From Progne subis subis (taxonomy: Eukaryota > Chordata > Aves > Passeriformes > Hirundinidae), in the NCBI GenBank assembly GCA_022316685.1, contig JAKJHU010000039.1:7683808-7747807 (forward strand): a stretch of DNA of 64,000 bases, given 5' to 3'. Of this stretch, positions 38,901 through 50,064 are shown piece by piece. A program made the translations under genes and the position numbers. The first letter of the stretch is position 1; every line of letters begins with the position of its first letter. The notes beneath the pieces were generated by a model that worked only from the letters and a program-made list of their open reading frames with translations, made no database searches and was not told the DNA's origin.

Positions 38901-41900
38901 TCAGATATCATACTGTTGCCTGACAACAATATGGGGACTACAAGTACAAACTGGTTTTTGAGGTTTCTTTTGCTCCATTCCTCTGATCTTGTTCACTGAG
39001 AGTGATGTCAGTTCCCTGCTTCATGCTTATATCATCTCAATCATGAATGAAGTTCACTTGGGGAATGTAATGCTATAAAGTGCATAAGAACTGCAAAGTA
39101 AAACCTCTTTATTTCTTTAAAACATATAAAATGCCCATGGCTAATTTAAGAGTGTATGACCCAAAGAAACCCCAGAAAACCTATAAACCCATGCTTTTCT
39201 AACATAAGTATTTCTGGTATTCCTTGTTTGATAATTTATAACCCATGTATACTTCTACTTCTCTGAAAAATCAGCTCAAACTGCCTTTCCCCACAGTGAC
39301 AATATTTATCAAAATTCTAAAATATAAATATTTTTCTCCTTTGATTTATTCTCTGAAATGAAACTTTCACCAAAGTTTTCAAAGAGAAAAGATGTTTCAT
39401 AACAGATTTAGTGTCTCACTCACCACTCTGCTGAAGTATTTGTCCAAAACTTCCACAAAATTATGAATTAGTTCATATACTGCCATCTCATTCTGAAATT
39501 AAAACCAACTGAATATTAAATCAATTATCTAGGAAAATGTAATAGTATTCCTTGTGTTAATTCAGTTTATGGTGAAGGAAAAGCCACTGGACAAGAGAGT
39601 AATCCCTCCGCACAGGCCATGTAGTGACCCAGCTGAGGTGCCCAGAGCTGGGCAGTGCTCAGGGCAGAAAGAGCAGTGCTGCAACAAGGGATCTCTCCCC
39701 TGGGCTGCTGCCATCCCACTGCAGCTCAGCTCTGTGGACACACACAGCTAACTAGGTTAAGCGTCCCCATGCTGAAGTCACACCAACCAGCTGTAGCACA
39801 GAGCCAGCCTCCCTGGGTGGTTTCTGTAGCAAAGCCAAAATAATTTGTCCCAAATTGCCTGCCACGATACTTCTGACTTGAAGATACTGTGGTAGGCAGC
39901 AGTTACCTTCCACACCACCCTGTTACGGTCTCCAACAGTAAGTGCTGAATTAATTTCTGAGAACCAGTTATTAATGCAAACACAAAGGCCTCCCAGGTGC
40001 AACCTGAACAAATGAAATAACAATACTTGTCAGCTTTCAGATACCTTTCCTTTTTTCCCTTTTTGAAAAGCAAAATAAACTGGCATCTTTGTAGCTGACA
40101 GTACAGGATTTTTTTCTTTTGCCAAGGACATTAAAAACAGTGAGAAGTCACCACAGATGAGACAGCTGACCTGGCCATAATGCTAACATTTGTTGAGAAA
40201 CCCCACCTCACGTAAATTAGTGCACAATTAATACAAGGCTCAGGAAGATTACCTCATGGTAGCCATTCATTCTACTGCTAAAGACCGAAGTCAAACATAG
40301 CACACTTGCTTTTATATCTCCCTTACTTCACAAAAATAAAAATTTTGAGGGGAGGGGATTTGTTTGTTTGGCTTGGTTGGCTTTTTTTTGTTGTTGCTGT
40401 TATTGGTTTTTTTTTTAACAGTGACTCCTTGAAATTCTCTAATTGCTATTGAAAAATTCCACACTGGATCAAGACTTGAGCTCTAGCCTTTGATAACCAT
40501 ATAAACGTTCATTGCAAGAGGATATATAATTTCTTACCTCTGTCTGGTCGATGCCAACAACTATGAAAAGGGCTGCATACTGTCGGTACACCAGCTTGAA
40601 GTCCTTATACTCAATGAAAGAACACTAGGCAGAAGCAAAATGAGTCAAATATAGCAGCTGCCATTTAAATATACAACAGTAGAAAGCATAATGTTCAAAG
40701 GGCATCAGCTTTCAGGTTCGTAAGGCCCACTGAGAACATGGATTTCCCAAGATTCATCCATTTTAACTTGAAAGAAATTTAGTGCAGTAACTGTTACACC
40801 GTATTTTCATCTGCTGGCAGAAAACATGCCACCACTTTTTAAATGGAAAAACTGAAGTGACTTGTTTGGAGTTATTAAGGCACCCAGTACTTTCCCATAA
40901 TTTTCATTTGCAAGCCCTTTCAAAAAGAGGTTACCTAGAGGTCATTTTCCTATTTAATAAAATATCAATATTTTAATGTAAAAATTAAGAATATCAGCCT
41001 TCCAGACCCAGTGGGGAATTAACGTCTTTCCCAACAGGAGATGGCGCCGTTTCACGCCGCTGGAGGAGATGCCGCCGCCTTTTCTCTGTCATTTCGCTCG
41101 GCGCCCGAAATGGCAGCGGCAGCGCCGGCAGCTCCCTGCGCTCCGAAATGCCCCCGCAGGAGCAGCACGAAGACCTTCATTTCTTTAGCCGCTGTCAAAG
41201 CTGCAGACTAAGGGGCTTATAAGAACTGCTCTTTTTATTGAGGTTTCCTAAAAGGAATGAATGTTCTTGCTGTGCAACATGCATCATTAATGAAAAGTAA
41301 AGAAGCTGACTCCAGAACACAAACCAAAAAAACTTAATTCACTGTCCAAGTCACATATTTCTCCTCTAAGTCAAAAGTTTGGTGCTTTGCTTAAAGAACC
41401 AATGATTTAATTAAGAGACCAATGAAAATCTCAACTTTCATCCAAAAAACTTTCCAACTTCTGTGTTTTCTGTCTTCCTTGCAGAACATGTGAACACTTT
41501 TTGGAATAAAGAAGTCTAAGACAGAGGCCTAAAAATTTGTGTTTCCAAAATCCACTGTGCTTTAGATAATATTTTCATAATTTGGAATCCTCTACCCTAA
41601 GTTTCAAGTCAGAGCTGTCAGTACTCTGCGTTCTATCTTCTGACAAAACAGAAACATCCCTCTATCCATCACTATCAGACAAGCAATACAAGGCTAAAAT
41701 TAGTTTTTCCTGGACTTCTGAGCTTCTTCAAACAAAGAAGAGGAACATTCATGACACTGATACACACAACTCCAAAATCTCTGTAAGCCTCATAAAAATA
41801 TATTTATTCAATACACAATAATGGTTCAACTGACTGAACCCATAATCTAGAAACTCAATTGTTATTATCATGGGAACAAATGAAATGATGACCTGCAATA

Positions 41901-42102
41901 GACACCGACAGGTTTCAGAATTCTCAATAGATAGGAAAGGTGTGAGATGTGATACAAAACCTACCTCATCCTTTGATCGGGAGAGACAGTTTTTAATTAC
42001 TTCAGCTTCCAGCATTGTCCGTTTATTAATTTCTACATGCTCATAATACCTGGACAGTCTTGTTTGTCCTTGTTTGTTAACCATAAGAAAAAATTTTATC
42101 AT
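29792..42102 (-). CDS. AP4S1: AP4S1, sigma-4 subunit of the AP-4 adaptor complex
   Basis: Small sigma subunit of AP-4 (epsilon, beta4, mu4, sigma4), the coat that sorts cargo such as ATG9A out of the trans-Golgi network; loss in humans causes spastic paraplegia 52. Coding exons, in transcript order: 42102-41965 (46 codons, [20 protein letters not shown]), 40624-40538 (29 codons, [20 protein letters not shown]), 39492-39424 (23 codons, [20 protein letters not shown]), 36347-36336 (SELD), 29920-29792 (42 codons, [19 protein letters not shown], then TAG). Total 144 residues, the same as human. All junctions are phase 0. The start is fixed by an in-frame TGA 48 nt upstream in the same exon and a G at -3. 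The [17 protein letters not shown] start and the [12 protein letters not shown] helix are adaptor sigma-chain hallmarks. The gene shares its promoter with STRN3 and converges on HECTD1. Confidence 0.95.
29921..36335 (-). other. AP4S1: AP4S1 intron 5, U12-type (minor spliceosome)
   Basis: The donor GTATCCTTT (36335-36327) matches the U12 5' splice site at all nine positions. Near the 3' end, acaCTTAAC (29944-29936) carries the six-base core of the U12 branch site TTCCTTAAC. Its adenosines lie about 16-17 nt before the exon, in the usual U12 window, and there is no polypyrimidine tract. The 6.4 kb interior is AT-rich unique DNA in which I recognise no mobile element. Confidence 0.82.
36336..36347 (-). 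CDS. AP4S1: AP4S1 12-nt microexon encoding SELD
   Basis: The residues SELD, expected between SRV and IMFN from the sigma-4 sequence, are missing from both neighbouring exons. They occur as AGTGAATTAGAT on the minus strand, flanked by tctcttttccttgcag and gtatccttttcag. Phase 0 on both sides. Far too short for ORF-based gene finding, and easily dropped by annotation pipelines. Confidence 0.88.
36348..39423 (-). other. AP4S1: AP4S1 intron 4, 3.1 kb
   Basis: U2-type intron between SRV and the microexon (gtgagt to ccttgcag). AT-rich, with A and T homopolymers near 38030 and 38700. No element recognised. Confidence 0.85.
39424..39492 (-). CDS. AP4S1: AP4S1 third coding exon
   Basis: 69 nt, 23 codons: [23 protein letters not shown]. 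Acceptor atttcag, U2-type donor gtgagt. The human exon ends at the matching codon 98. Confidence 0.95.
39493..40537 (-). other. AP4S1: AP4S1 intron 3, 1.0 kb
   Basis: Unique sequence with a T/G-rich low-complexity patch at 40355-40420. Nothing else recognised. Confidence 0.8.
40538..40624 (-). CDS. AP4S1: AP4S1 second coding exon
   Basis: 87 nt, 29 codons: [20 protein letters not shown] and IVVGIDQTE. Contains the conserved YKxxxRxYAxLFF-like strand of sigma longin folds. Acceptor cctag, donor gtaaga. Confidence 0.95.
40625..41964 (-). other. AP4S1: AP4S1 intron 2, 1.3 kb, with a CpG patch
   Basis: AT-rich except for a sharply bounded CpG-dense stretch at about 41030-41210, described separately. 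Confidence 0.85.
41030..41215. promoter_or_regulatory. Isolated CpG-rich patch in AP4S1 intron 2
   Basis: About 17 CpG in roughly 130 bp, sharply bounded by AT-rich DNA. The + strand has an open frame of 56 codons (41041-41211, [14 protein letters not shown]), with an acceptor-like tttcccaacag just before it. The - strand has an open frame beginning [21 protein letters not shown] cores resemble YY1 sites. It could be a small internal promoter, a retrocopied 5' end or a regulatory CpG island; I do not recognise a gene. Confidence 0.45.
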
Positions 42103-42165
42103 TTCTTTTTTGTTGATTTCAATGGTAGATTTCAATTTCAGGTGCAGAAATCAAGAAGAGTATTT
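41965..42165 (-). CDS. AP4S1: AP4S1 exon with start codon (coding 41965-42102)
   Basis: Acceptor is a strong pyrimidine tract ending ctctcag. 63 nt of 5' UTR are followed by ATG at 42102-42100 and 46 codons ending SRSKDE before gtaggt. An in-frame TGA in the 5' UTR part rules out an upstream start in this exon. Confidence 0.95.
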
Positions 42166-43382
42166 CTGAGAGCAGGGGAAAAAAAAAAAAAAAAGTAGTA
42201 ATATATAGGAATAAAGACTTCCTAAAAGCTATGCAGCCCAGGTATGCATATATTTATGACTGAGCATATTGCCAAAACAAAGAACATTGGAAAAATATCT
42301 CAAATCTTTTGCACACATCCCATGAAAAAACACCCTTTTTCCCCTATACAATTATTCACAAACTATCTGACAAATTACAGCTTTCACATTTGAAATTTTC
42401 CCATTTCAATCAAATTAATTTCTTGATTGGGCTTGGGAAATTGGAGGAGTAAAAAATTACTTCTTCATAACCATAAATCTACTCACCATTTTCTTCCTGC
42501 ATGCTAACTTTGCGAACATCAAAAATTTGCCCAATACCAATCCACACTAATACAGCTCTTAAGAGCAAAATTTGCCTATAAGCACTTTTTTCCCGACTTG
42601 TATTTAACAAATTACATTCATACCATTGTTATATCAAATTGAATGGAGAGATGACAGGGAAATGCAAGGGCCATGATACATGATCATTGCTTTAATGCAA
42701 AATGAGAGACTCCTAAATATTTGGGTAGCTGCAGTATCAACACATATCTTGAGCTGGACCAGGAGCTACTGAAGTCTGTCTTCTCCTGTCTGATTTCCCA
42801 CACTGATGCAAAAAGTAAATTCTGCACTTATTGAAAACAGAAGTGTGGGTCTTCAATAGCTAAAAAGAAATTGTTTGACGTTAATTACTCAAAAGACCTT
42901 TATCTCAATATAAATATTAATCCACTCAACACCACTGAAGTATAGCTGTAGAATATAAATATACCACATGCAATGTACAGTGAAAAAGGACATTAAAAAG
43001 AGCACATTGTCAGAATCTGCTTGTTAAGAAACTGACACCTCTGATTTGAAAAGTATGAAAATAGAGTAAGCAGAAGATGTCATTTTTTGAAATAGAAGTT
43101 CTGGGTTATTTTCTTTAATGCCTAAGAACAATCACTCTAATGTTTTCCATCTGACTCTATTTGCATCCCAGATTTGTTGGCCCAAATAATCTTGAGGTTT
43201 GTGCACTGGAAATACAGTAGTTATTCCACTTGCAAAAGTTACTCTTTTTTTTTTCCAGTTTTGAAGAGTTGGTCTTTACCTGGAGAATCTCAGGTTTCAC
43301 ACCTTCTGTGACATGGACTAAACAGAAAAAAACCTATCAGGAATCCACAAAACAATATAGTGTAGCTCTTCGAGAAAAACCA

Positions 43383-43416
43383 GTGTATCTTAATGCAAAG
43401 TGTATCTCAATGCAAA
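43383..43416. repeat. 17-bp tandem duplication
   Basis: Two adjacent copies, gtgtatcttaatgcaaa and gtgtatctcaatgcaaa, differing at one base. Confidence 0.8.
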
Positions 43417-45924
43417 AAAGCAAAAGGGGAAAGAATACAAGGCAAGCTTCATAGGTGCTGCATCATATTATTAGCAACTTGAATAAGCTGGCTATATACC
43501 ATCCATGGGTGACAAATCTTTCATAACATTGATGCAACAAGTCCCAATATATTGTGCTGACATTAAGTATTGCTTACTTTTGATTCACAGTGGTCACTGT
43601 CTTCAGAAAGAAAAACCATCTCTTTTACCACCACTTGGATCTCAACAAAGTGACCCTTTTTTCTCAGTGTACTGTGCTTTATACTCTATCTACAAAGAAA
43701 TGCAGATGGTCATATGTAATTTCAAATGTATTTTTAATGATTTGACTTGATACTGAGAATTCATTCTTAGTTGAGTGACATGCAGTTAGTTCAGCACGAG
43801 TCCTCAAGACAACAGAATCTATTTGGAATCAAGACAATCTCAGAGCTTTCTCACCTCCTCCAGACACAGGAAGCCTCTTCAGGAACGCGCTTCTGTTGCG
43901 TCACTCCAACAGCAGAGTCATGGGTGCTGGTCAGTGCTGCTGCTGTGGTGCATACAGCTTGTGCACTGCACCCAGGGCTTCTGAATCAGCACGGGTTTGT
44001 CTCTGAGAAAGAATAAACCAGGTCATTAAGACGAAAAAAGGACCCAGATAGAAATGTATGATGGGATCTTCACTGTTGGATGGCAAGTAGACTGACATTG
44101 GTGACCAAATGGGAGACTACCATCTATACAACCTTTGCTGTGTTTAGGATATGACTCTTTTTCCCCCCTCACATTCTATTTTGAACTGCCACCTGAAGTT
44201 AGAGTTGCAATAAGATGTCTTAATATTTTTAAGCATAGAGTTGAAATCCTAAGATGACATAGTCAGTTTTTGATAAAAACCCTCCAAGAAAGACCAGAAT
44301 GAACAACTCCTTCTCACTCAGAATGAGGCCCCATAGCAAGAGTCAACCTCATGACACAAGGAACCTGAATTTTTAAAGCTACTTCTGAAGGAGCTGCGGC
44401 ATGAAAGAGAAACAATCTAAGAAATGCTGCCCATTGTTTTAAGCAAGCTCAGGCACAGGAGGCCAACTGTCTGTCCATGCTGAACAGATAATAACAGTGG
44501 CATAGACAGCTTTTCTTTTTCACCTGAGTTTTACATTTCATCTTTGGCACCGTTGAAAAAAGAATTAGCAGTTCTCTGTTTTGATCCAAGCTATTTTAAT
44601 AATTTAGTTATAAATGGTACCAAGTGCTTGAAAACAGGACAGGGAGAACAGTACCACTACCCCAGGAGCATTGACAGAGTTGTACTTTGAGTTACTGTTA
44701 AGCAATATGTAATAGCAAAACATATGACAAATTCATACGTATGAGCCTATTGCAGGATTGGCCCCTAATCCTAATTATTCCCTTATTAACCTAATCTTTG
44801 TACATTGTTAATCTCTTTCTGATGTTATGACTATTTTAGCTGCATATATCCTTATGAATGGCCTGGATTGTTTTACAGAAGAAAATATTTAGACCAGATT
44901 TTAATTTTTTTTAAATCTGCACAAATACTTTTATCCAAAATAGATTAAAAAAAGCAAAAACTAATAATGTAACAGAGGTAGAACCAATAGTAGCACTCGA
45001 AAGTGTTATCTGTAATTTTTATTCATAGGACTGGAAAACATAATCAAAAGGTTTTGAATCTGTAGGAAAGAGGTCCACTTTTTCTGTAGCCATTTCTGTA
45101 TTTTCCCACCAGCCCCAAAGATAGCTTTGAAGATTTTAACCAGAAACTTTGTTCATATAAATGGCAGCACAAGCACACAAGTTTTGTGCAGAAAAAGTGG
45201 AATAAATTAACAAGTTCAAATAATAACTTTGTAAAATGTTACAAAAAGAATGCAAGCATAGCTGACTTTGAGACTAATGCTAGTGTTAAAAATATCTTAA
45301 GCAGTTTCTTTATTTCTTTTAGAACTAATTCTGGAAAAAAATCGCTTGTAGTAGTAAAAGCATTTTCTTGCACAATTTATGGAAAAAAAGGGAAATTACT
45401 GAGATTTGTTTCTAACAAACAACATTTATTTCTCCTCTTTTTATCTTGGCTTTCAGATACAGAAAACATGTTAAAATGAGTTTTGCACATAGTAGGATGT
45501 AAAGAAACCTGTGAAGTATAATAAACAAACAAAAAGCTCATCTGTGCATGTTGATGGGTAAAGAAACTGCATTCCTTCAAGGTCTTTGTATTTGAGAAGC
45601 TACCTTTTATGATCAACAATCAGTACTCTACTTAAAAAGCCAGCTACCTTTCTTCTGATACAACTCTTACATGCTTTTCTGAGCATTCTCACGCACATAT
45701 CTGCATGTATCCATGCACACATACACAGATGACAATGCTCTTATGCACGCAGAATCAAATGGTTCAAGGGAATTGGTGACAAGATGCAAGCCTTTCATAT
45801 CTCTGCCATTATTTTTCTCATTTTAGTAATGAAAAGGCATTACTATCTGAATGCTGTTTGTCGGAAATGAATAGGCTGTATCATTCCAGGTCACTGGACA
45901 GCTATCTGCATCACAAATGTGCTT

Positions 45925-46020
45925 AGGAACCAAAGGCTGGAAGAGACTATGGAGATCCTGATGGACTGTCGAGTCCAACTCTTGCCATCCCAGCCAACCA
46001 TGCATTAGAAATTTTGTCCA
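45925..46020 (-). repeat. Possible old CR1/LINE 3' remnant
   Basis: 'aaaggctggaagagactatg' followed by 'gtcgagtccaactcttgcc' resembles the start of antisense CR1 3' tails, but too little is conserved to be sure. Confidence 0.35.
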
Positions 46021-46758
46021 GAACAGCCTATGATATATGCTTCCTGCATGTCCTGCATACCCAATCTACAAAACACTTATGGAACTCTATTACTGAATGA
46101 AGACTCCCTATAAACAACAACCTCAGAAGGTATAGTTTGAGGAAGATGTAAAAAGTCTGCAAAGTGCAAACTTTCCTTCAAAAGAAATTACCTTCTAGAG
46201 TGACTAAGTAGCACTCTCCTTTGCTTCCCTTACAAAATACATATTCTGTAAAGATAATCTGGCATGCATACATGATGACATACAGCTTATCTACTGTGAT
46301 TTAAATATGAGTGTTACAGTGTGTTAGATCTCACCCTCAATAAAGTATCTCTTGCAGATAAATATCTATGAGAGAAAACTCATGATTGGCCTGTGTGACT
46401 CACACTGCCAGGCTGACATGATTCAGGAGCTGCTTCCAGGACATGTCAGCTCTGCAGGCTGCATAACCACATGAGACACCTCAAAGTAACTTGTCCCTGT
46501 TTGAGTGACACTCCTTTTCAGATAACAGCTGAGACCTCACAGAGAGGCAAAGCCTGCAATACCTGTTCTGCAGATAAAAAGATCTTAAGTCTCCCACGAG
46601 GCCAACCCAGCTGATTCTACATGCAGTAATATAAAACATATTTTAAATATAATTTTAATTATTCCTCTGGTATAGATACAAGCACTGAATTTAGTTTGTC
46701 ACAGATTTCACCAATATTTATACATAATTTGACACATAAATGATAAAGAAAGAAATAC

Positions 46759-46846
46759 AACCTAAGCTTGAATTATACTTGCAGTACAGCTGTAATTCAA
46801 ATAACCTAAGTTTGAATTGTATTTGCAGTACAGCTGTAATTCAAGT
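46759..46846. repeat. 44-bp tandem duplication
   Basis: Two head-to-tail 44-bp units starting aacctaag, with a shared core gcagtacagctgtaattcaa and a handful of substitutions. In AP4S1 intron 1. Confidence 0.88.
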
Positions 46847-47139
46847 AAGACACGTGTCTCTCAAACTACAACCACTCCATTCAATGTCTACAGATTTAGA
46901 AGTATTTTAGTTTTATCAGTCTAAGAAAGGTTTGTAACATTCTAGGGCTCTTAGCTAGAATATAAAAGATAAAATCTTGCAAAGAAGAAATGGCATGAGT
47001 GTTTACAAGAACTGCTTCACCAAGAATTAAAAAGAAATGTTAGATAGAACTACAGGCAAATAATGTACTGCACTATCCAACTCTGAACAAGTTGATTTTT
47101 CTGGATGCAGAGATCACACTGTATGCATGTATGAAATGT

Positions 47140-47575
47140 AGAATAATAGGATGTTCTGAGTTAGAAGGGACCCACAAACATCACTGAGTCCAGCTCCTGG
47201 CCCTGCACAGAAAATCCCAAGAGTCACATCCTGTGCCCAAGAGCATTGTCCAAAAGCTTCTTGAACTCTGTCACCCAGCGCTGTGGCCACTGCCCTGGGG
47301 AGCCTGTTCCGGTGCCCAACCACCCTCTGCGTGAAGAACTTTTCCTAATATCCCACCTAAGCCTCCCCTGACACAGCTTCAGGCCATTCCCTCGGGTCTC
47401 TCAGGTCCTGTCACTGGGCACCACAAAGAAATCGGTGCCTGCCCCTCCTCTTCCCTTCAAACGGAAATTGTTGACTGCACCGAGGTCTCCCCTCCGTCTC
47501 CTCCAGGCTGAATGGACCAAGTGACCTCAGCCACTCTCCGTATGCCTTCCCCTCCAGGCCCTTCACCAAATGTAC
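47140..47575 (-). mobile_element. CR1 LINE fragment, antisense 3' end, well preserved
   Basis: Starts 'agaataataggatgttctga', then 'gagcattgtccaaaagcttc', 'gtgcccaaccaccctctg', 'gcctcccctgacacagctt', 'tccaggctgaatggaccaag' and 'ccttcccctccaggcccttc'. The least diverged CR1 copy here by eye. Orientation is the same as the host gene AP4S1, in its first intron. Confidence 0.93.
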
Positions 47576-49237
47576 AATAAAATTGGTTAAACTGGAATGA
47601 AAACATTAATGAAAATTTAAAAATGGCTAAATGATAGAGGCATGAAGCACAAGCAGGCGTAGCACAGAACAATTATTTTTATATTTTTGTTTATTAACCT
47701 TCCTATAGATTTACTGCACAAAACCATGTAGCAAATGAAGACCGCACATATAATCAGAACCCTTGCTCTTCCTACTTTTGATCTGTCAGTAAATAAGGCC
47801 TTAATAAAACCACATAATTTTTTTTTTAAATTTACCAGTAAAAGTAATTTTTGCATTCTAGCTTATTACTGTGCCCATAACAATTCATCAAAAATATGAA
47901 ACAAGTATGTCTGTGTGGCTTTAAAATAAAACACTGCGTTCAATTTCAAAACAGGGATTTTTTTTTTTTTTTTTAAACCAACCTTAATTATCTAGGGAAG
48001 TCAAGGGAGGAAGGAAAGAATAAAAACATTTTCCTTTGCTGTTGTCAAAATGCTGGCTGAATATAGTAACGGAATTAAACTGCCATAACTCCCATATACT
48101 CAGGAATAAGGAATGTCCTGCACAATTGGAGTTAAACAAAAGGTTAAACTAGTCATGAGCTAAGTCTCAGTTTTTAATAATGATACGGTAACTTGTCAGT
48201 AGACAATGAAAAGAAATCAGCTGAGGAGGAAAGGAGCTGGATTTAATTGCCTAATTGGTATGGAATCAGGAAGAATGGACAATGGCATTTTAGTAGGAAA
48301 TGATTTAATGGAGAAGAAAGGAAGGACTGGATGAACTAACTGAAGCATCAATACACACCTAATGAGAGCCTGGTAAAGAAAGGAAACACCAGTACTGATA
48401 CAAACATTTTTTTCCAGTAATTAACAGAATTCCAGGTCTGTCAAGAATGGACTTTTTAAGGAAACCACCCAGGTAGTGAATGAGTAAAGCATGTAAAACA
48501 TTTGAAGAGAGGCAAAACCAAAGACCTACCTTACTTAAAATAGGTGACCAATGGATCAATTGAAAGAGGATATGATGAAAGTTTTAAAGTATTACATTTC
48601 AGAGTAGTATTTTGCAACCGAGGCAATTTCACCATATTCAAACTACAGCCTCAAACACTGCACTGCTATCACTGATAAAACTGCGCCAGAGAAAATAGAC
48701 CACTAGTTTCTCGCAAAACCATCCTCACGTGGAAGAGTTTTGAATAGCAAACACGAGGCACTGTTCCTCCTCAAGGGGGGAAATACATTACACACACAAC
48801 ATAACCGAGATATCATGAAGATGACCAGAGATCAGCCAGCTCCCAGAAATATACCATAAATTTAATACATCTATTCTAAACCACCTCCTTGTGGGGCAAA
48901 CTCAGCGCACCATTAAATCGCACAGAGTCCCAAAACCCGGAGCGTCGGACCAGCGCTGCGCTGGCTGCGCGCCGCTTTAGGACGCGGGCCCCGGCCCGGC
49001 CGCGTTCCCGCCAACTTTCCCAGGCCGTTCGGCACTCCCGAGCCGGGGCGAACCGCGCCGCCACTTTCGACTGTCGCCCGGGGCAGATGAGAGCCGCCCG
49101 GCCGGGCCCCAGGCCGCCAGCCCCGACACCGACCGACCCGGGGCCCGCCCGGACGGGGGCGAGGCCGAGTCCGTCCCGCCGCAGGAAGCGACCGCCCGCC
49201 CCGGGCCCGTCCCGCTCCCCCCGGGCGCGGCGCTCAC

Positions 49238-49390
49238 CTCCCTCCCGCGCAGGCGCGTGGGGCGGCGGGAGGCGGCGGCGGAGGCCAGGCCGCGGTTTCC
49301 CGGCAGGCGCCGCTCGCTCCGCGCCCGGCCGGCTGCGAGAGTGGGAGGGCCGCGGAGCTGTAATGGCGGCTGGCGGCGGCTCCGCGCTGC
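49238..49390 (-). other. AP4S1: Probable AP4S1 untranslated exon 1
   Basis: On the minus strand the CpG island has a good donor, ggag|gtgagcg, with its exon side at 49238. It is the natural partner of the 5' UTR exon at 42165. The transcription start, and so the right-hand limit, is a guess. Confidence 0.45.
49247..49256. promoter_or_regulatory. NRF-1-like site
   Basis: GCGCAGGCGC is close to the NRF-1 palindrome (YGCGCAYGCGCR). Common in bidirectional housekeeping promoters. Assignment is by motif only. Confidence 0.5.
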
Positions 49391-49395
49391 GCTGA
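49363..49395 (+). other. Possible uORF in STRN3 5' UTR
   Basis: ATGGCGGC starts a 10-codon frame ending TGA, 136 nt upstream of the STRN3 start. It matters only if transcription begins left of it. The ATG also forms a YY1-like core (ATGGCGGC). Confidence 0.35.
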
Positions 49396-49531
49396 CACCC
49401 GGACCCGCTCGGCGCAGCCCCCCCGCCCGGCCCGCCCCCTCCTCCCCGCCCCAGCCAGCGCCGCTCGCCCCCTCCCCGGCCCCTGCTCCCGGCCCCCGCC
49501 GCGGGACGAGGAGGAGGGCTCCCCGCAGACA

Positions 49532-49852
49532 ATGGACGAGCACCCTGGAGCTGGAGGAGGCGGTGGGATGGCGGCCGCCCCGAGACCGCAGCAGCCGCCG
49601 CCGCAGGCGGGTGGGAACGTGAACCTGCAGTCGGGTGGGGGCTGCGTGGGGGCCGGAGCCGGCGGAGGAGGAGGGCAACAGCCACAGCCCCAGGGCCCCG
49701 CGGCCCCGGCCGGTCAGGAGGCGGCGGGCCCCGCCGAGCTGTCCCGGCCCCAGCACTACACCATCCCGGGGATCCTGCACTACATCCAGCACGAGTGGGC
49801 TCGCTTCGAGATGGAGAGGGCGCACTGGGAGGTGGAGCGGGCCGAGCTCCAG
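49532..49852 (+). CDS. STRN3: STRN3 (striatin-3) first coding exon
   Basis: Scaffold and B''' regulatory subunit of PP2A in STRIPAK complexes; binds calmodulin and caveolin and carries C-terminal WD40 repeats. Only residues 1-107 are here. An N-terminal Gly/Ala/Pro/Gln-rich tail (MDEHPGAGGGGGMAAAPR) is followed from residue 76 by YTIPGILHYIQHEWARF, the striatin-family caveolin-binding motif, and the start of the coiled coil (EMERAHWEVERAELQ). The start ATG has a strong Kozak context (A at -3, G at +4); a second in-frame ATG is at 49568. Donor gtacgg, phase 0. The next exon, which should start ARIAFLQGE, was not found up to 64000. Head to head with AP4S1. Confidence 0.95.
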
Positions 49853-50051
49853 GTACGGGGGGCGAGGGCGATCTGGGACTGGCTCGGGGGGCCGGGCCGC
49901 GTGCGGAGTGCGGGGGCAGCGCCGCCCGGGCGAGCGAGGTCCGCGGGGCCCCCGAGGCCGAGCCGGTCGCCGTGGCCCGGGGACGGTACCTGGGCGAGGT
50001 CTGGCGGGCGGAGTGGCGGTACCGGCGGCCGAGCCGGGCTCCCTCCCCGGG

Positions 50052-50064
50052 GCAGCCATTTTGG
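50052..50064 (-). promoter_or_regulatory. YY1-like site at start of STRN3 intron 1
   Basis: gcagccattttgg; its reverse complement ccaaaatggctgc is a near-perfect YY1 consensus. It lies 200 bp downstream of STRN3 exon 1, still inside the CpG island. Confidence 0.5.

Larger units (their letters stand above)
42166..49237 (-). other. AP4S1: AP4S1 intron 1, 7.1 kb
   Basis: Separates the untranslated first exon from the start-codon exon. Contains a CR1 fragment (47140-47575), a 44-bp tandem duplication (46759-46846), a 17-bp tandem duplication (43383-43416) and homopolymers near 42178 and 47959. No further exon recognised. Confidence 0.7.
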
